64,000 nt of DNA from Microbacterium excoecariae (GTDB lineage: Bacteria > Actinomycetota > Actinomycetes > Actinomycetales > Microbacteriaceae), in NCBI RefSeq assembly GCF_011326725.1, contig NZ_JAANCO010000002.1:1-64000 (forward strand), written 5' to 3'. Every line of letters starts with the position of its first letter. The stretch's first letter is position 1. Shown in pieces: positions 19,855-29,216 of the stretch. The notes beneath the pieces are model-generated. The model was not told where the DNA came from. It saw only the letters and a list, made by a program, of their open reading frames with translations, and did not search any database. The position numbers were made by a program, and so were the translations under genes.

Positions 19855-20024
19855 AGGTACGCGCCCGACCAACTTTTCCAGCCAACCGGATGCGCAAGAG
19901 ACCATCATACGCACGGATCCGCGCCCGCGAAAATCGGCACCGCCGGGCGTGGCAGGGCAGCTCTGCCCTCGCGAGCGCGCGAGCGCGGTGGGAGGATGGG
20001 GCGAGTCGATTCCGAGGGGGAGAC

Positions 20025-20954
20025 ATGTCGACACCGCAGCCATATCCGCAGCCGGATCGATCCGGGGCCGCCGGGTCGTCGCGGTTCTTACGCGGCGTCA
20101 TGTGGGTAGCGATCGGGGCGCTCATCGCCTCGGCCATCGTCTGCGTCGTGTGGGTGCTGCTCGCGCCCCAGGGTGACGTGATCCCGAAGGCCTTCCTGAC
20201 CATCCTGCTGCTGGCGGGATTCGCCGGCGTCGCGCTGCTCGACGCGAGCCTCGCGCCGGGGAGGGAGCCATGGCTCGTGCTGGCGAGCATGGCGAGCTGG
20301 ATCGTCGCGCTCCTGTGCGGCCTGGCGCTCGTCTGGTCGCCGTGGGACACCTTCCGCGCCATGCTCTGGGTCGGCAACTTCGTCCTCATCGTCGTCCTCC
20401 TGCAGCTCACGCTCGTGCACCAGCGTCTGCTGTGGCGCGCGCACGCGAAGTACGTGCGCACCTTCACCCGGATCCTCGCGGTCGTGACGACCGTGCTCGT
20501 CGTCGCGCTGCTGGGGATGGCGCTCGTGCCGCTCGCCCTGCCGCGCGCGTTCGACTATCCCGACATCTACGGGCGCATCATGGTGTCGCTCGCGATCCTC
20601 GGGGCGGTCGGCACCGCGCTGGTCCCGCTCATCACCGCGCTCTTCGCCCCGCGCGCCGCGCCGGCGCACCCGGCGCCGGCGTCTCCCGCGTCCGCGCCCG
20701 CGGCGCAGCCCGCGCCGGCGCCGGCTTCGCGCGTCTCCGCGCCTCCTGCCGCGCCCGCGGCGGCGGAGCCGCTCCCGTGGCCCACCTACTCCGACGGAGC
20801 GACGCCCCTGCCCATGCTCCCGGACGGGCAGCCGGACTTCGCGGCGCAGGCAACCGGCGTCCCCACGCCCGGCGCACGCGAGTTCGGCCCGGCGCCGCAG
20901 GCCGCCCCGCCGGCCCCGCACCCCGCGCCGCCGCGGCCGGCTCCGCCCGCCTGA
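20025..20954 (+). CDS. Six-span membrane protein with Pro/Ala-rich tail
   Basis: 309 residues. The first 20 residues are Pro/Gln-rich. Six hydrophobic spans lie at about 24-46, 55-75, 83-105, 111-131, 148-172 and 183-207. The last 100 residues are a low-complexity tail of Pro and Ala, probably disordered. GAGGGGGAGAC precedes the ATG. No family was recognised. Such short hypothetical membrane proteins are common in Microbacteriaceae. It precedes the phosphatase gene by 20 bases, but that gene may have its own promoter. Confidence 0.75.
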   Translation: MSTPQPYPQPDRSGAAGSSRFLRGVMWVAIGALIASAIVCVVWVLLAPQGDVIPKAFLTILLLAGFAGVALLDASLAPGREPWLVLASMASWIVALLCGLALVWSPWDTFRAMLWVGNFVLIVVLLQLTLVHQRLLWRAHAKYVRTFTRILAVVTTVLVVALLGMALVPLALPRAFDYPDIYGRIMVSLAILGAVGTALVPLITALFAPRAAPAHPAPASPASAPAAQPAPAPASRVSAPPAAPAAAEPLPWPTYSDGATPLPMLPDGQPDFAAQATGVPTPGAREFGPAPQAAPPAPHPAPPRPAPPA

Positions 20955-20974
20955 GCGGCCGGTAGCGTGGGGGT

Positions 20975-21793
20975 ATGACCCGCGACGAGGATCTCCGCGA
21001 CCTGGCCCGTGACATTGCGCTCGAGGCGGGCGCACTCGCCGAGCGCCGCCGCGCGGAGGGGGTGCGCGTCGCGGCGAGCAAGTCGACGCTCGCCGACATC
21101 GTCACGGAGGCCGATCGCGAGGTCGAGGCGCTCATCCGGGGGCGGCTGGCCACAGAGCGGCCCGACGACGGTTTCCTCGGCGAAGAATCCGGCACCGCAG
21201 AGGGGTGCTCGGGCGTGACGTGGGTCGTGGATCCCATCGACGGCACCGTGAACTACGCGTCCGGCATGCCGAGCTACGGCGTGAGCATCGCAGCGGTCGA
21301 AGGCGGCGAGACGCTCGCGACCTGGACCGCGCTCGCGGGCGTCGTGCACCACCCCGCGCTCGGCGAGACCTACGCGGCAGCCCGCGGCAGCGGATCCGTG
21401 TGCGAGGCGGGAGGGCACACCCAGCGGATCCGTGTGGCCACGGAGTTCCCCGCCGGAGCGCTCGTGGCGACGGGCTTCGGTTACGACCCGCGCACGCACG
21501 CCGGCGACATCGACACGGTGCGCAGCGTCATGCCGATCGCGCGCGACGTGCGCCGCATCGGCGCGGCCTCGATCGACCTCAGCTACGTCGCGGCCGGCCG
21601 CATCGACGCCTACTTCGAGCGCGGGCTGCAGCCCTGGGACGTCGCGGCCGGCGCCCTGCTCGTCGTTGAGGCGGGCGGCGCGATCCGCGAGCTTCCGGCC
21701 GACCGGTTCGGCCGGCGCATGACGGTCGCCGGCGAGGCGGGCCTCGTCGAGCGCATCGCCGACCGGATCTCCGGCGTCACGTCCGACGAGTAG
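20975..21793 (+). CDS. Inositol monophosphatase-family phosphatase
   Basis: 272 residues. The Li+-sensitive Mg2+ phosphatase motifs are present: GEES in the first metal loop, WVVDPIDGTVNY, and the C-terminal LQPWDVAAGALLV. Members hydrolyse inositol-1-phosphate, histidinol-phosphate or similar sugar phosphates; the sequence does not decide which. A TAGCGT -10-like box (20963-20968) ends six bases before the ATG, so the mRNA may be leaderless, although GGGGG could also act as a short ribosome-binding site. Confidence 0.85.
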   Translation: MTRDEDLRDLARDIALEAGALAERRRAEGVRVAASKSTLADIVTEADREVEALIRGRLATERPDDGFLGEESGTAEGCSGVTWVVDPIDGTVNYASGMPSYGVSIAAVEGGETLATWTALAGVVHHPALGETYAAARGSGSVCEAGGHTQRIRVATEFPAGALVATGFGYDPRTHAGDIDTVRSVMPIARDVRRIGAASIDLSYVAAGRIDAYFERGLQPWDVAAGALLVVEAGGAIRELPADRFGRRMTVAGEAGLVERIADRISGVTSDE

Positions 21794-21956
21794 CGTTCGC
21801 GGAAAGTCCCGTGGGGGATCCCTGGGAGGGGCCAATCCGACTTGGCGATTCGAGCCTGGTCGGATAGCGTGGTTACCAGTTCGTTACTTTGCTCCCCCGC
21901 ATCGTGACACACCCGAGTTCGTGCTCCGTGTGGAGCGTGTCTGAAAGTGCGTTCGA

Positions 21957-23120
21957 TTGACTCCTGATTCCCGTACGGCCGAGCCTGCGCCCTCGCGCCG
22001 CTCGCGCCGCGCCGCACAGGCGGCGGACGGGCGCGTCGACCGCGCCGCAGAGCGCCCCCTGAGCCGCCGCGAGATGCGAGAGCGCGAGCAGGCCTCCGCG
22101 GCCGTTTCCGCCACGATCGACGAGGCGCGCGCCTCGGACTACACCGAGCCGCTCGCGCGCGCCGTGCCCGCCCAGAACGGCGCCGAGACGCCGCACGACG
22201 CGTTCGCTGCCGCCGCGGCAGCGCTGAACTTCACGGGCGAGCAGGCGCCGATCCGCGTCGAGGAGGAGGCCGAGAAGGCCCCCGCGCCCACGCGTCGGTC
22301 CCACGCCTCCGCCGCGCTGCGCACGCCGTTCCGGCGGTTCGCCGGCGCCACGGCGTCGCTCGCCTCGGTCGGCGCGGTGGCCCTGCTCGCGCTGGGGACG
22401 GCCCTCCCGCTCGCGGCGTCGGCGCTGGAGCCGGCCGCGACGAGCGAGACGGCCGCCGCGGCGGAGACGGATTCCGTCGCCTCGGCCGAAAGCGAGCTGC
22501 AGGCGTACGTGTCGAGCGAGGACGTCGCCGAGGCGCAGCTGATGCGCGTCGAGGGCTACGAGGCCGCGACGTTCTCGGAGATGGCGGAGGCCGACGGAAT
22601 CAGCACGTCCGGTGCGTTCTTCGAGAACGACCCGACCGCCGACATCCAGTGGCCGTTCGCCGTGGGAACGAGCATGAGCTCGCCGTACGGCTACCGGTGG
22701 GGGCGCCTCCACGAGGGCATCGATTTCACGCCCGGCGACGGCGCGCCCGTGCAGGCGGTCGCCGACGGCGTCGTGCGGATCGCCACCGAGGCGGGCGGGG
22801 CGTACGGCGTCAACGTCTACATCGACCACGTCATCGACGGCCAGGTCGTCACCAGTCACTACGCGCACATGCAGTACGGTTCGCTGCGCGTCACGGCCGG
22901 GCAGACCGTCGAGGTGGGGGACGTCATCGGCCTCACGGGAAACACCGGCCGCTCGTATGGCGCCCACATGCACTTCGAGATTCGGATCGGCGGCACCGCG
23001 ATCGACCCGCTGCCGTGGCTCGAGACGTACGCGAACACGCACTACAGCGACGACGAGGCCGCCGAGGTCGCGACGGCCGAGGCGGACCAGCTCGGCGCCG
23101 AGGTGACCGAAGCGGAGTGA
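21957..23120 (+). CDS. Membrane-anchored M23 peptidase (LytM-type)
   Basis: 387 residues with a TTG start. About 120 cytoplasmic, charged residues precede one membrane span (about 131-157). The LytM domain follows an Ala/Glu-rich stalk. Zinc ligands are visible as His252 and Asp256 (HEGID) and His339 in HMHFEI, with His337 as second active-site His. It probably cuts peptidoglycan cross-links or serves as a non-lytic activator outside the membrane. The upstream gap (21794-21956) has a GTTAC direct repeat and a 5-bp hairpin but no clear promoter. No closer start codon suits the long N-terminus. Confidence 0.82.
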   Translation: MTPDSRTAEPAPSRRSRRAAQAADGRVDRAAERPLSRREMREREQASAAVSATIDEARASDYTEPLARAVPAQNGAETPHDAFAAAAAALNFTGEQAPIRVEEEAEKAPAPTRRSHASAALRTPFRRFAGATASLASVGAVALLALGTALPLAASALEPAATSETAAAAETDSVASAESELQAYVSSEDVAEAQLMRVEGYEAATFSEMAEADGISTSGAFFENDPTADIQWPFAVGTSMSSPYGYRWGRLHEGIDFTPGDGAPVQAVADGVVRIATEAGGAYGVNVYIDHVIDGQVVTSHYAHMQYGSLRVTAGQTVEVGDVIGLTGNTGRSYGAHMHFEIRIGGTAIDPLPWLETYANTHYSDDEAAEVATAEADQLGAEVTEAE

Positions 23121-23208
23121 CGCGGATCCGCAACGCCCGGCGGTGACGGGATTCGAGGATCCCGCGCCGGTTTGGTATCCTTTTTCAGTTGCCCTTTACG
23201 GGCATCAC

Positions 23209-23280
<72 letters not shown>

Positions 23281-23303
23281 CGCATCGTCGAGAGACGTGC
23301 CGC

Positions 23304-23377
23304 GGCAGGGTAGCTCAGTTGGTGAGAGCGCACGACTCATAATCGTGAGGTCGCGGGTTCAAGCCCCGCTCCTGCTA
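23304..23377 (+). tRNA. tRNA-Met (CAT)
   Basis: The 74-base cloverleaf has an anticodon arm CACGA-CTCATAA-TCGTG with CAT and a GCGGGTTCAAGCCCCGC T-arm. The acceptor GGCAGGG pairs with TCCTGCT through two G-U pairs. Features fit the elongator; a lysidine-modified tRNA-Ile2 is a remote alternative. It lies 23 bases after tRNA-Thr, an old actinobacterial pair. Confidence 0.93.
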
Positions 23378-23382
23378 CAGAT

Positions 23383-23408
23383 AAAACCCCGGCTCCACCC
23401 GGGGTTTT
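23383..23408 (+). terminator. Terminator of the tRNA-Thr/tRNA-Met unit
   Basis: The 10-bp stem AAAACCCCGG/CCGGGGTTTT with a 6-base loop ends in a T-run five bases after tRNA-Met. Confidence 0.9.
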
Positions 23409-23430
23409 GTCGTATCTGCGTGGCGTATTC

Positions 23431-23473
23431 ACGCCAGGCGCCCCCGGCCGCTCCGGTCGGGGGCGCCTGGCGT
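23431..23473 (-). terminator. Terminator of the sulfatase operon
   Basis: A perfect 16-bp stem (23431-23446 and 23458-23473) with an 11-base loop lies five bases past the stop of the minus-strand sulfatase gene. It closes the five-gene operon that begins at GH42. Confidence 0.85.
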
Positions 23474-23478
23474 CTGCC

Positions 23479-25815
23479 CTACTGCCGGCGGTAGCGCGCG
23501 CGTAGCACGAGGTTCGGATCGGTGAACTGGTCGTCCGACGTGTCGACGACGACGCGTCCGAGGTGGCCCGTGAACTCCCCGCGGGGGGAGCGGTAGTCGT
23601 CCACGACCGGATCCAGCGTGTCCAGCCCGATGTCGAGGCCCTCGTCGAAGGAGAACAGCCCCGGCACGGTCTTCTCGATGCGGCCGGATCCGATCACCTC
23701 GCCGTCGCACAGGAGGGTCGCCGTCCCGCCCTTGCCGGTGCCGCCGCCGTCGTAGGCGAACTCGAGGCGGAGCGTGTGGGCGCCCGGGGTGAGGGGCGCG
23801 TCCGCGCGCACGCGGTACGTCGCCAGCCCGACGAAGTTGTGCGCGTAGCACGCGACGCCGTCGCGGAAGTACAGCGCCCAGCCGCCGAACCCGCTGCCCT
23901 GCGCGATCACCGCGCCCTGGAGCGGCTCGCCCTCCGGCGCCTCGAGGTCGGCGGTCACGGAGAACGACCGGTTCTTCACGTTCAGCACGGTGTTCTCGTT
24001 CAGGCGCTGCATCCCGGGGCGCAGCTCGAGGCGCGTGCGCGCGCCCATGAGATCCGGCCGTCCGGCGATCGTCGGGTCGAATCGCTCCCGCTCGCGATCG
24101 TCGAGGGGCAGCACGTTGTACTTGGCGCCCTCGATGAGGAAGCGGTCCTGGAGCTCTCGGAGCTTCTCGGGCATCTCCGCGGCGAGGTCGCGCGACTGTG
24201 TCCAATCGTCCGGTCCGTACAGCTCCCAGGTATCCGCGGAGAGGGCGGGGATGTCGTCGTCCGGGTCCGGCCACGGCAACAGGTGCTGCGTCACTGCGGT
24301 CCAGCCCTCGTGGTAGATCCCGCGGTTGCCGGCGATCTCGAAGTACTGCGTGAGGTGACGCTCGGGGTCCTCGGCATCCGCGAGGGCGTCCTTGAAGCTC
24401 GTGCCCTCCAGGGGGCGCTGGCGGATCCCGTTCACGCTCGTCGGCTCGGGGATCCCCGCGAAGTCGAGGATCGTCGGGACGATGTCGATGACGTGCGCGA
24501 ACTGCGAGCGGTTCTCGCCGGCGGGCACCGCGCCCGGATAGCGCACGACCATGCCCGTGCGTGTGCCGCCCCAGTGCGAGGCCACGATCTTGCTCCACTG
24601 GTAGGGCGTGTTCATCGCCTGCGCCCAGCCCGACGGCACGTGGTTGAAGGACTTCGGCCCGCCGATCTCGTCGAGGTGCGGGAGGATGTCCGCCGTCGTC
24701 ATAAGCACGTTGTTCTGGTACGCCATCTCGTTGAAGGTGCCGTACGCGCCGGACTCGGCTGAGGCGCCATTGTCGCCGAGGATGTAGAAGACGAGCGTGT
24801 TGTCGAGCTGACCCGATTCCTCGAGGGCCGCAACCATGCGCGCGACCTGGTCGTCCATGTGGCGGGCCATGGCCGCGTAGGCCTCGAAGAGCCGCGTCCC
24901 GACCGCCTGGTCCTCGGGCGTCAGTTCGTTCCACGCGGGGATCTTCGCGTTCGGGTCCGTCAGCTCGGCGTCCTCGGGGATGACGCCGAGCTCGCGCTGC
25001 CGGGCGAACGTGCGGGCCCGCTGCTCGTCGTATCCGTGGTCGAACTTTCCGCGCATCGCGTCGAGGTAGGACTGCGGGGCGTGGTGCGGGGTGTGGGTGG
25101 CGCCGAACGCGAGGTAGGTGAACCACGGCTTATCGGGCGTGAGCGTGTGGATCGTATCGGTCCACTCGATCGCGCGATCGACGAGGTCCTCGGAGAGGTG
25201 GTACCCCTCCTCGTACGTGGCAGGCGGCTCGATGGGCGTCGTGCCCTCGACGAGCGCCGGGGTGTACTGGTGCGTGTCCCCGCCGATGAAGCCGTAGAAG
25301 TGCTCGAATCCCTCGCCGGTCGGCCACCGGTCGAACGGCCCCGCGGGGCTCGTCTCCCACGGGGGCGTCTGGTGGTGCTTGCCGAACATGGCGGTGGCGT
25401 ACCCGTTCATCCGGAGCACCTGCGCGATCGGCGCGCAGTCGTCGGGCCGGACCCCGGTGTACCCCGGGAACGACGTGGCGACCTCGGCGAGCGCCCCCAT
25501 CTCGGCCGAGTGGTGGTTGCGCCCCGTCATGAGCGCCTGGCGGGTGGGCGAGCACAGCGCCGTCGTGTGGAAGCGCGTCATCCGCACGCCCTCGCCCGCG
25601 AGCCGCTCGGCGGCGGGCATCTCGCACGGCCCGCCGAAGGCGCTGCTCGCGCCGAAGCCCATGTCGTCGACGAGGATGACGAGAACGTTCGGCGCGCCTT
25701 TCGGCGGACGCAGCGGATCCGCGGGGGCGGGCGCGTGGGCGTCGCGCGCGTCGACGGGGGTGTCGGCGACGAGACGGTTGCGGTCGACGGGGAGATGGTG
25801 ACGCGGGGTGGACAT
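23479..25815 (-). CDS. Type I sulfatase (formylglycine-dependent)
   Basis: 778 residues. The alkaline-phosphatase-fold sulfatase signature CSPTR (Cys88, the residue converted to formylglycine) lies in LCSPTRQALMTGRN; the metal aspartates are in ILVDDMGFG. A C-terminal beta-rich part of about 200 residues contains VKNRSFSVTADLEAPEG. No signal peptide is visible, so it probably acts in the cytoplasm on imported sulfated sugars. It is the last gene of the GH42-ABC operon, 69 bases after the second permease. A formylglycine-generating enzyme is not in the window. The substrate is unknown; sulfated galactosides are suggested only by context. Confidence 0.88.
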   Translation of the reverse strand: MSTPRHHLPVDRNRLVADTPVDARDAHAPAPADPLRPPKGAPNVLVILVDDMGFGASSAFGGPCEMPAAERLAGEGVRMTRFHTTALCSPTRQALMTGRNHHSAEMGALAEVATSFPGYTGVRPDDCAPIAQVLRMNGYATAMFGKHHQTPPWETSPAGPFDRWPTGEGFEHFYGFIGGDTHQYTPALVEGTTPIEPPATYEEGYHLSEDLVDRAIEWTDTIHTLTPDKPWFTYLAFGATHTPHHAPQSYLDAMRGKFDHGYDEQRARTFARQRELGVIPEDAELTDPNAKIPAWNELTPEDQAVGTRLFEAYAAMARHMDDQVARMVAALEESGQLDNTLVFYILGDNGASAESGAYGTFNEMAYQNNVLMTTADILPHLDEIGGPKSFNHVPSGWAQAMNTPYQWSKIVASHWGGTRTGMVVRYPGAVPAGENRSQFAHVIDIVPTILDFAGIPEPTSVNGIRQRPLEGTSFKDALADAEDPERHLTQYFEIAGNRGIYHEGWTAVTQHLLPWPDPDDDIPALSADTWELYGPDDWTQSRDLAAEMPEKLRELQDRFLIEGAKYNVLPLDDRERERFDPTIAGRPDLMGARTRLELRPGMQRLNENTVLNVKNRSFSVTADLEAPEGEPLQGAVIAQGSGFGGWALYFRDGVACYAHNFVGLATYRVRADAPLTPGAHTLRLEFAYDGGGTGKGGTATLLCDGEVIGSGRIEKTVPGLFSFDEGLDIGLDTLDPVVDDYRSPRGEFTGHLGRVVVDTSDDQFTDPNLVLRARYRRQ

Positions 25816-25884
25816 GGCGCTCCGTTTCGATGAGACCTCTCGCCGAACCGTAGCGCCCCATCCACCCCGCGCGACAGGGGGTGA

Positions 25885-26808
25885 TTACCCCTTCACGCCT
25901 CCCGTCCCGAGGCCGCTCTGCCAGTACTTCTGGAGGAAGAGGAAGGCGATCACGAGCGGCACGATCGACACGAAGGATCCCGTGATCACGGTCGAGAACA
26001 GCGCCTGCGCGCCGCCGCCCGCCGACGCGGCCGACTGCAGCTGCGCGAGGCCGACCGTGATGGGGTACAGGTCGGACGAGTTCAGCATGATTAGCGGCAG
26101 GAAGTAGTTGTTCCACGTTGCGACGAGCGAGAACAGGAACACCGTCACGAGGCCCGGGCCGAGCAGGCGCAGGCCCACCTGCCAGAAGATCCGGAACTCG
26201 CCGGATCCGTCCACGCGCGCCGCCTCGAGGAGCTCCGTCGGGATCGCGTCGGCCGCGTAGACCCGCATCAGGTAGACGCCGAACGGGCTCACGAGCGACG
26301 GCACGATGATCGCCAGGGGCGTGTCCGTGAGGCCCGCGTTGGAGAAAAGCAGGTACGTCGGCAGCGCGAGCGCCGTCAGGGGGATCATGATGGCGCCGAG
26401 AGCCGCGCTGAACAGGATCTTCTTGCCGGGGAAGTCGTACTTCGCGAACGCGTATCCGGCCATCGCGGACAGGAGCGTCGCGCCGAGCGCCGACAGGCCC
26501 GCGTAAAGGACGGTGTTGACGATCCAGCGGCTGAAGATGCCGTCGCGCACCGTGAACAGCGTCTGCAGGTTGTCCCAGAGGCTGAAGTCGCTCGCGAACC
26601 ACAGCCCGAAGGTCGTGAACAGGTCGGAGTTGCCCTTCGTCGCCGACACCAGCAGCCACCACAGGGGGAGCACGAAGTACGCCGCGAGCAGCCACAGGAT
26701 GATGGTCAAGAGGAGGCTGCGGCGCTTCTGCGGGTCGTAGCGCCGGTGAGTGCGGCGCCGCGGCTCGCGGCCGCCCGTGACGATGGTCCGGGTCTCGAGG
26801 TTCGTCAT
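25885..26808 (-). CDS. ABC sugar importer permease (MalG/CUT1 type)
   Basis: 307 residues. A basic cytoplasmic N-terminus precedes six membrane spans. The EAA loop that binds the ATPase reads EAARVDGSGEFRIFWQVGLRL. It starts at the ATG whose first bases overlap the stop of the other permease (ATGA). With the partner permease and the binding protein it forms a CUT1-type oligosaccharide importer. No ATPase gene is in the operon, so a shared MsmK-like ATPase elsewhere is likely. Confidence 0.93.
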   Translation of the reverse strand: MTNLETRTIVTGGREPRRRTHRRYDPQKRRSLLLTIILWLLAAYFVLPLWWLLVSATKGNSDLFTTFGLWFASDFSLWDNLQTLFTVRDGIFSRWIVNTVLYAGLSALGATLLSAMAGYAFAKYDFPGKKILFSAALGAIMIPLTALALPTYLLFSNAGLTDTPLAIIVPSLVSPFGVYLMRVYAADAIPTELLEAARVDGSGEFRIFWQVGLRLLGPGLVTVFLFSLVATWNNYFLPLIMLNSSDLYPITVGLAQLQSAASAGGGAQALFSTVITGSFVSIVPLVIAFLFLQKYWQSGLGTGGVKG

Positions 26809-27764
26809 CGCTCTGCCTTTCGCTCGCGGCGCTCGGCCCGGCCCGTCGCAAGCTGCACGACGTAGGAGACGACCGCGATGAAGATGCCGAGGAGGAAGGC
26901 GATCGCCGCGGCGTAGTTCAGCTCCTGGTTGATGAACGCGAGGTTGTACGCGTAGTAGTTCGGCGTGAAGGAGTTCGTGATCGCGTCGGGCGCGATGCTG
27001 TTCAGCAGGCTCGGCTCCGCGAACAGCTGGAAGGTGCCGATGATCGAGAAGATGACCGTCAGCATGATGGCGGGGCGGATCGCCGGGATCTTGATGCTCC
27101 AGGCGACGCGGAACTGCCCTGCCCCGTCGATCTCCGCGGCCTCGTAGAGCTCGGCCGGCACGGCGCGCAGGGCGGCGTACATGATGATCATGTTGTAGCC
27201 GACGAACTCCCACGTGACGATGTTCATCATCGACCCGAGGATGTTGCCGGGGGAGAGGAAGTCGGGGGTCCCGAACCCCACGCCGCGGGCGATCTGCGCG
27301 AGCGGCCCGAAATCGGGGCCGTACAGGTAGCCCCACATCAGGGTCGCGACGACCGCGGGCACCGCGTAGGGCATGAACACGAGCAGGCGCGCGGATCGGG
27401 ATCCGCGGGCGCGCCCGCTGTCGAGCGCGAGCGCGATGAACAGCGACATCGCGAGCATGAGCGGGACCTGCACGACGAGGAACAGCCCCATGCGGCCGAT
27501 GCTCGCGAGGAACGCGGAGTCGCCGAGCGCGCGGGCGTAGTTCGCGAGCCCCGCGAAGACGTCGCCGCCGATGAGCTTGCTCTCGAACAGGCTGAGGTAG
27601 CCCGAGTACACGAGGGGCACGACGAGCATCGCGATGAAGACGATGAAGAAGGGAAGGACGAAGAGGTAGGCGGCGGTGTTCTGGCGGCGCCTGCTGGTGC
27701 TGGCCCGTCGCCGCGGCGCTGCGGTGCGGGGACGCTCGGCTCTGAGCATCGGGGGTGCGGACAC
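26805..27764 (-). CDS. ABC sugar importer permease (MalF/CUT1 type)
   Basis: 319 residues. An Arg-rich N-terminus of about 28 residues precedes six spans (first: YLFVLPFFIVFIAMLVV). The EAA loop reads YEAAEIDGAGQFRVAWSIKIP. It is translated with the downstream permease through a four-base overlap and sits 69 bases after the binding protein. Permease family is certain. The substrate is inferred from GH42 and sulfatase. Confidence 0.93.
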   Translation of the reverse strand: MSAPPMLRAERPRTAAPRRRASTSRRRQNTAAYLFVLPFFIVFIAMLVVPLVYSGYLSLFESKLIGGDVFAGLANYARALGDSAFLASIGRMGLFLVVQVPLMLAMSLFIALALDSGRARGSRSARLLVFMPYAVPAVVATLMWGYLYGPDFGPLAQIARGVGFGTPDFLSPGNILGSMMNIVTWEFVGYNMIIMYAALRAVPAELYEAAEIDGAGQFRVAWSIKIPAIRPAIMLTVIFSIIGTFQLFAEPSLLNSIAPDAITNSFTPNYYAYNLAFINQELNYAAAIAFLLGIFIAVVSYVVQLATGRAERRERKAER

Positions 27765-27833
27765 GAAGATCCTCCTGGTTCGCGGGGTGGCGGATGGGGC
27801 GGGGGCGCCCGTCCGGGCGCCCCCGCGAGGGGC

Positions 27834-29180
27834 TCACTCGATCGTGAAGCCCTGGCCCTCGGCGTAGTCGACGAGCTGCTGCTGCCACTCGTCGAGCGCG
27901 GCCGCGATGTCACCCTTGTCGGCGATGACGGTGCCCATGGTCTCCTCGTAGCTTGAGTAGACGTACTCCATGAACGGCAGCCACTGGAACTCGGTGTCGA
28001 CCGTCTGCGAGATGTCCGCGAACAGGGCGTTCACCTGCTGGCCGCCGTAGAACTCCGACTCGCCGCCCGTGAACTCCGGATCCTCGAGGACCGAGTTCTG
28101 CGGCGGGAAGAAGAACTGCTCCGTGGCGAGCATGAGCGCGGACTCCTCGTCGTGGTTGATGAAGCGCGCGAGCTCGGCGGCCGCGATCGGGTTCTCGCTC
28201 GTGGCGAGCACGGCGTCCGAGGATCCGCCCCAGTTGCCCGAGACGTTGTCGCCCTCCGACCACTGCGGCAGCGGCGCCGCGCGCCACAGGCCCGAGGTGT
28301 TCTCGGCCGTGCCCTGGAGGAAGACCGGGCCCCACGCCGCCGTCAGCCAGCCCGCGTAGGTGCCGTTCGCGAGGCCCTGATACCACTGGTCGTTGAAGTC
28401 GACGTCGGTCGAGACGAGGTCGCGCTGGATGAGGTCGGTCCAGTAGTCCGCGACCTCCTTCGCCTCGGGGCTGTTGACGTTGATCGAGACGGTCTCGGCG
28501 CCGTCGTAGCCGAACGGCTTGATGCCCTTCTGCCAGAAGAAGCCGATCATCTGGCCCGCCTGCGTGGCGCCGAGGTTGGAGATGTACGACCCGGTCTCGT
28601 CCTTGACCGCCTGCGCGGCCTCGGCGTACTCCTCCCAGGTCGCGGGCGCCTCGTCGATCCCGGCCTCCGCGAGGATGTCCGCGCGGTAGAGGTTGCCCAT
28701 GGGGCCGACGTCCTGCGGGATCGCCCAGACCTCGTCGCCGGGGGAGACCTGGTTCCAGGCCCACTCGACATAGTCGCCGGAGATGTCGTCCGCGCCGTAC
28801 GGGGCGAGGTCGAGCAGCGACTCCGCGAGAACGAACGAGGGGATGTACTGGTACTCGATCTGCGCGACGTCCGGGGCGCCCTCGCCGGCCGCGAGCGCGC
28901 TGCGCAGTTTCTGGTAGTGCGCGAGGCCCTGGCCGACGTTCTCGACCGTGACGTCGATCTCCGGGTACTCGGCCTCGAAGAGCGCGACCTCCTTGTCGAT
29001 GTCCGGGACCCACGTCCAGAAGGTCAGCTCGGTCGGCGTGCTCATCGCCTCGTCGAACTGATCCTGCGTGATCTCTTCCGTCTCGGCGGTGCCACCGGAT
29101 CCGCCCGAGCACCCCGTGAGGGTGCCCAAGACCAGGGCGGAGGCCGCCAGCGCCGTTGCTGTGGTGCGTGCCGTGTTCAT
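27834..29180 (-). CDS. ABC sugar-binding lipoprotein
   Basis: 448 residues. A signal peptide with lipobox LTGC gives a lipid-anchored Cys at about residue 24, followed by a Gly/Ser linker. The body is a family 1 solute-binding protein (EITQDQFDEA, FWTWVPDIDKEVALFEAEYP). It captures the sugar outside the membrane for the two permeases downstream. The stop is followed by a Gly/Pro-coding-like GC-rich spacer without an obvious terminator, so transcription probably continues. Confidence 0.93.
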   Translation of the reverse strand: MNTARTTATALAASALVLGTLTGCSGGSGGTAETEEITQDQFDEAMSTPTELTFWTWVPDIDKEVALFEAEYPEIDVTVENVGQGLAHYQKLRSALAAGEGAPDVAQIEYQYIPSFVLAESLLDLAPYGADDISGDYVEWAWNQVSPGDEVWAIPQDVGPMGNLYRADILAEAGIDEAPATWEEYAEAAQAVKDETGSYISNLGATQAGQMIGFFWQKGIKPFGYDGAETVSINVNSPEAKEVADYWTDLIQRDLVSTDVDFNDQWYQGLANGTYAGWLTAAWGPVFLQGTAENTSGLWRAAPLPQWSEGDNVSGNWGGSSDAVLATSENPIAAAELARFINHDEESALMLATEQFFFPPQNSVLEDPEFTGGESEFYGGQQVNALFADISQTVDTEFQWLPFMEYVYSSYEETMGTVIADKGDIAAALDEWQQQLVDYAEGQGFTIE

Positions 29181-29216
29181 GTGCTCATTCCTGTTGTGTG
29201 AGGGGGGAGGTGAGGA

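Noticed and set aside
19605..20024. A protein gene reading through tRNA-Tyr into the membrane-protein gene
   Set aside because: The frame is open only by chance; a ribosome-binding site and membrane segments place the start at 20025.
21794..21956. A c-di-AMP (ydaO-type) riboswitch before the M23 peptidase
   Set aside because: Actinobacterial wall-hydrolase genes often have one, but the conserved loops were not found here.
23378..23478. An rpmG (L33) gene after tRNA-Met
   Set aside because: Only two terminators fit in the 100 bases; no L33-like codons are present.
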